From UBA1660 sp964462035 (GTDB lineage Bacteria > Myxococcota_A > Polyangia > Polyangiales > Houyiibacteriaceae): a stretch of DNA of 64,000 nucleotides. Shown here one piece after another: positions 61,920 through 64,000 of the stretch. How positions within the stretch are numbered: the stretch's first letter is position 1; each line of letters begins with the position of its first letter. Under the pieces are notes generated by a model. That model did no database searches. It saw nothing but the letters and a program-made list of their open reading frames with translations, and was not told the DNA's origin. The stretch spans positions 12,511-76,510 of the forward strand of contig CAYXAP010000041.1 of the NCBI GenBank assembly GCA_964462035.1. Reading direction: 5' to 3'. Made by a program: the position numbers and the translations under genes.

Positions 61920-63935
61920 ATGAACATGCTCCGATTCACCACCCCACTGACCCTCGCGCTCTGCCTCGCTCTCGCGGGCTGCGGCGACGACGGGCGTCCC
62001 ATGAACCCCGACGGCGCCGTGTTCCGGCCCGACGAGGACGGGGACACGATCGCCAACCAGGACGAGGGAAGCTCCGCCGGTGTCGACACCGACGGTGACG
62101 GCACCGAGGACTGGCTGGACATGGACTCCGACAACGACGGCATCTTCGATGTCGACGAGGCCGGTGACTCCGACCCGTCCACGCCGCCCATCGACTCCGA
62201 GGGCGACGGCATCCCGGACTTCCAGGACTTCGACTCCGACAACAACGGGATTCCGGACGTCCGCGAGGGCACCGGGGACAACGACGACGACGGCATCCCG
62301 GACTACGCGGACGAGGACGACGACAACGATGGCCTCCGTGACGAGGACGAGCTCATGGGTCGGGTCGACTTCCCGCGCGACGTCGACGACGACGGCATCC
62401 CGGACTTCCGGGACCCGGACTCCGACAACGACACGATCCTCGACGGCACCGAGCGCCTCGACCGCGACACCGACGGAGACGGCGTGCCCGATCGGGAGGA
62501 CCTGGACAGCGACAACGACGGCATCTCCGACGCGGACGAGGCCGGCGACTCCGACCTGACCACGCTGCCGGTCGACACCGACGGCGACCGCATTCCGGAC
62601 TACCGGGACTCGGACTCCGACAACGACGGTCTGCCGGACGCCAGCGAGGCCGCCGCCGGCACCGACCCGCGGCTGGCCGACAGCGACTCGGATGGTGTCA
62701 GCGACCTCATCGAAGTCGGTGCCGGTACCGATGCGCTCGACCCCGCCGACAACCCGCGCGCCAACGGTGACTTCGTCTTCGTGGTGCCCTTCGAGGAGCC
62801 GGCGCGTCCATCCCGCGACACGCTGCTCTTCCGCACCAACGTCCAGCTCGCAGACGTCTACTTCCTCTTCGACACCACCGGGTCGATGAGCGGAGAGATC
62901 AGCGCGATGCGCGAGGCGACCATCGAGGTCATCGAGCGTCTCACCTGCGAGGACTACGGCACCACGTGCACCTCGGACGGCGACTGCGAGTTCCCCGCGA
63001 ACGCCGTCTGCTCGGCCGGCGGCCGCTGCATCGAGAACCCGGAGACGAGCTTCTGCATCTCCGACCTCTGGACCGGCGTGGGCACCTACACGGGCAACAG
63101 CGACGACTACTCGAACCTGCTCTCCCTGCAGCCCATCCCGATGCTCACCCAGGACGCCGTGCCTGGCTCGGCGAGCGGCGGTGGCGCGTCGGAAGCGCTG
63201 TACGAGAGCGCGGCCTGTGTCGCCGACCGCACCCAGTGCGAGGCGACCGGCTGCACGCCGGGGGGCATCGGCTGCCCGAGCTTCCGCACCGACGCGATTC
63301 GGATGCTCATCCTGCTCACGGATGAGGACAACGAGTGCACCAGCTGTTCGCCGAACACCGCCTCGGAGGCCGGAACCATCCTGGTCGACCGAGGCATCAC
63401 CTTCGCTGGCATCAACGCGGGCACCGACACCCAGGCGCAGCTCGACCTGGAGGCCCTCGCCATTGCGTCGGACTCCTTCAACTCCGACGGTGGCCCGCTG
63501 GTCCTCGCCGGTGATGCCGCCGTGAGCGACGAGGTCCTCATCGACGCGGTCACCGACGCGGTGAACGAGGTCGTCCGAAACGTGCCGCTCTACGTCACCA
63601 TCGACCCGCGGGACGAGCCCGGCGATGACGGCGACGCCCTACAGTTCATCGACCGGCTGGAGACCAACATCACCCGGCCTGGCTGTGCGCTGCTCGACGA
63701 GCTCGCCGACGTGAACCCGCGCGACGGCTACACCGAGACCTTCCCGGAGGTGCCGCCCGGCGAGCGCGTCTGCTGGGACCTGGTCGTTCGCTCGAACCGC
63801 ACCGTGCCCGCGACGGATGAGCCCCAGCTCTTCCGGGCCACGCTCACGGTGACGGGTAATGGGTCGCCGCTCGACCGACGCGAGGTCTTCTTCCTCGTGC
63901 CGCCGAAGATCGACGACCCGATGGGCGAGTTCTGA
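61920..63935 (+). CDS. Lipoprotein with TSP3 calcium-binding repeats and VWA domain
   Basis: 671 residues. Lipobox LAGC then GDDG. Residues 35-265 are acidic thrombospondin type 3 repeats (DTDGDGVPDREDLDSDNDGISDADE), expected to bind Ca2+. A VWA domain follows from about 320, with MIDAS DTTGSMSG and LILLTDEDNE, plus a Cys-rich insert (CTSDGDCEFPANAVCSAGGRC). Ends with a beta domain. Probably a surface adhesion or binding protein. Last gene of the operon, 15 bp after the previous stop. Confidence 0.88.
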   Translation: MNMLRFTTPLTLALCLALAGCGDDGRPMNPDGAVFRPDEDGDTIANQDEGSSAGVDTDGDGTEDWLDMDSDNDGIFDVDEAGDSDPSTPPIDSEGDGIPDFQDFDSDNNGIPDVREGTGDNDDDGIPDYADEDDDNDGLRDEDELMGRVDFPRDVDDDGIPDFRDPDSDNDTILDGTERLDRDTDGDGVPDREDLDSDNDGISDADEAGDSDLTTLPVDTDGDRIPDYRDSDSDNDGLPDASEAAAGTDPRLADSDSDGVSDLIEVGAGTDALDPADNPRANGDFVFVVPFEEPARPSRDTLLFRTNVQLADVYFLFDTTGSMSGEISAMREATIEVIERLTCEDYGTTCTSDGDCEFPANAVCSAGGRCIENPETSFCISDLWTGVGTYTGNSDDYSNLLSLQPIPMLTQDAVPGSASGGGASEALYESAACVADRTQCEATGCTPGGIGCPSFRTDAIRMLILLTDEDNECTSCSPNTASEAGTILVDRGITFAGINAGTDTQAQLDLEALAIASDSFNSDGGPLVLAGDAAVSDEVLIDAVTDAVNEVVRNVPLYVTIDPRDEPGDDGDALQFIDRLETNITRPGCALLDELADVNPRDGYTETFPEVPPGERVCWDLVVRSNRTVPATDEPQLFRATLTVTGNGSPLDRREVFFLVPPKIDDPMGEF

Positions 63936-63955
63936 CCCAACGCGCTTCGTGAGAG

Positions 63956-63994
63956 ACGCCGCTCCCGGGACTCCCGGGGGCGGCGTTTTTCTTT
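63956..63994 (+). terminator. Rho-independent terminator of the lipoprotein operon
   Basis: ACGCCGC-T-CCCGGG, loop ACT, CCCGGG-G-GCGGCGT, then TTTTCTTT. It is a strong stem followed by a T-rich tract, 20 nt after the stop. It is the clearest intrinsic terminator in the window. Confidence 0.9.
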
Positions 63995-64000
63995 GGGGGG

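Noticed and set aside
62030..62760. Possible DNA minisatellite
   Set aside because: The periodicity is explained by TSP3 protein repeats (D-x-D-x-D-G) in the coding frame.

Overview
The window looks like a chromosomal segment of a free-living, high-GC deltaproteobacterial-type bacterium, most likely Myxococcota and probably a Polyangia/Sandaracinus-like lineage. The reasons are: many lipoproteins with 'CGDDG' right after the lipobox, a MopE-like repeat protein, an AgmX/PglI-type protein, eukaryote-like Ser/Thr kinases, hybrid histidine kinases, an NtrC-type regulator, frequent GTG starts and strong GC3 bias. This taxonomy is inference; there is no rRNA gene. I found no tRNA, CRISPR array, transposase or prophage gene.

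Layout. 1-1.4 kb: a pseudokinase/pseudo-receiver protein divergent from an Hpt protein. 1.4-7.1 kb: envelope genes, namely a DUF1844 protein, a large Omp85/BamA-like barrel, and a PAP2 phosphatase coupled to an outer-membrane protein. 7.1-13.6 kb: an AgmX-like protein, a hybrid histidine kinase, iron superoxide dismutase, a lipoprotein, and an ABM monooxygenase divergent from a GlxA-type regulator. 13.6-16.1 kb: gyrB. 16.4-19.4 kb: three tandem lipoproteins that keep all six copper ligands of the PHM/DBM (type II ascorbate-dependent copper monooxygenase) family. 19.4-23.2 kb: a zinc-ribbon protein, a secreted alpha/beta hydrolase and a MopE-like repeat lipoprotein. 23.2-25.8 kb: an archaeal-type XPB helicase/Bax1 (DUF790) nuclease pair. 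25.9-34.5 kb: unknowns, MscS channel, succinate-semialdehyde dehydrogenase, M23 peptidase, an unknown gene behind a structured leader, and an MMPL exporter. 34.5-41.7 kb: CDC48-like ATPase, DUF3140 and AI-2E-type permease, a Ser/Thr kinase with zinc ribbons, and an acyl-CoA ligase. 41.8-51.2 kb: an NtrC-type regulator, a complete six-gene efflux operon (HlyD, two ABC ATPases, two ABC-2 permeases, TolC) and an NtrB-like kinase. 51.2-55.6 kb: a Cys-rich lipoprotein, a SIR2-domain protein and a UbiA-family transferase. 56-64 kb: a three-gene lipoprotein operon (Ig-like repeats; Cys-rich/MopE; TSP3 repeats plus VWA) that ends in a textbook intrinsic terminator.

The most interesting signals are four. 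(1) The tandem PHM/DBM-like copper lipoproteins. (2) A short dispersed intercistronic repeat, one copy at 18.3 kb and two at 54.4-54.7 kb, whose two hairpins differ in sequence between copies but stay paired, and which sits just behind a stop codon at both loci. (3) A roughly 150-nt leader before 31261 with mutually exclusive hairpins. (4) A SIR2-domain protein with a helical C-terminal half, resembling antiviral NADases. Most genes are compactly arranged, with repeated 4-nt ATGA/GTGA overlaps and convergent genes separated by long GC-rich hairpins without U-tracts.
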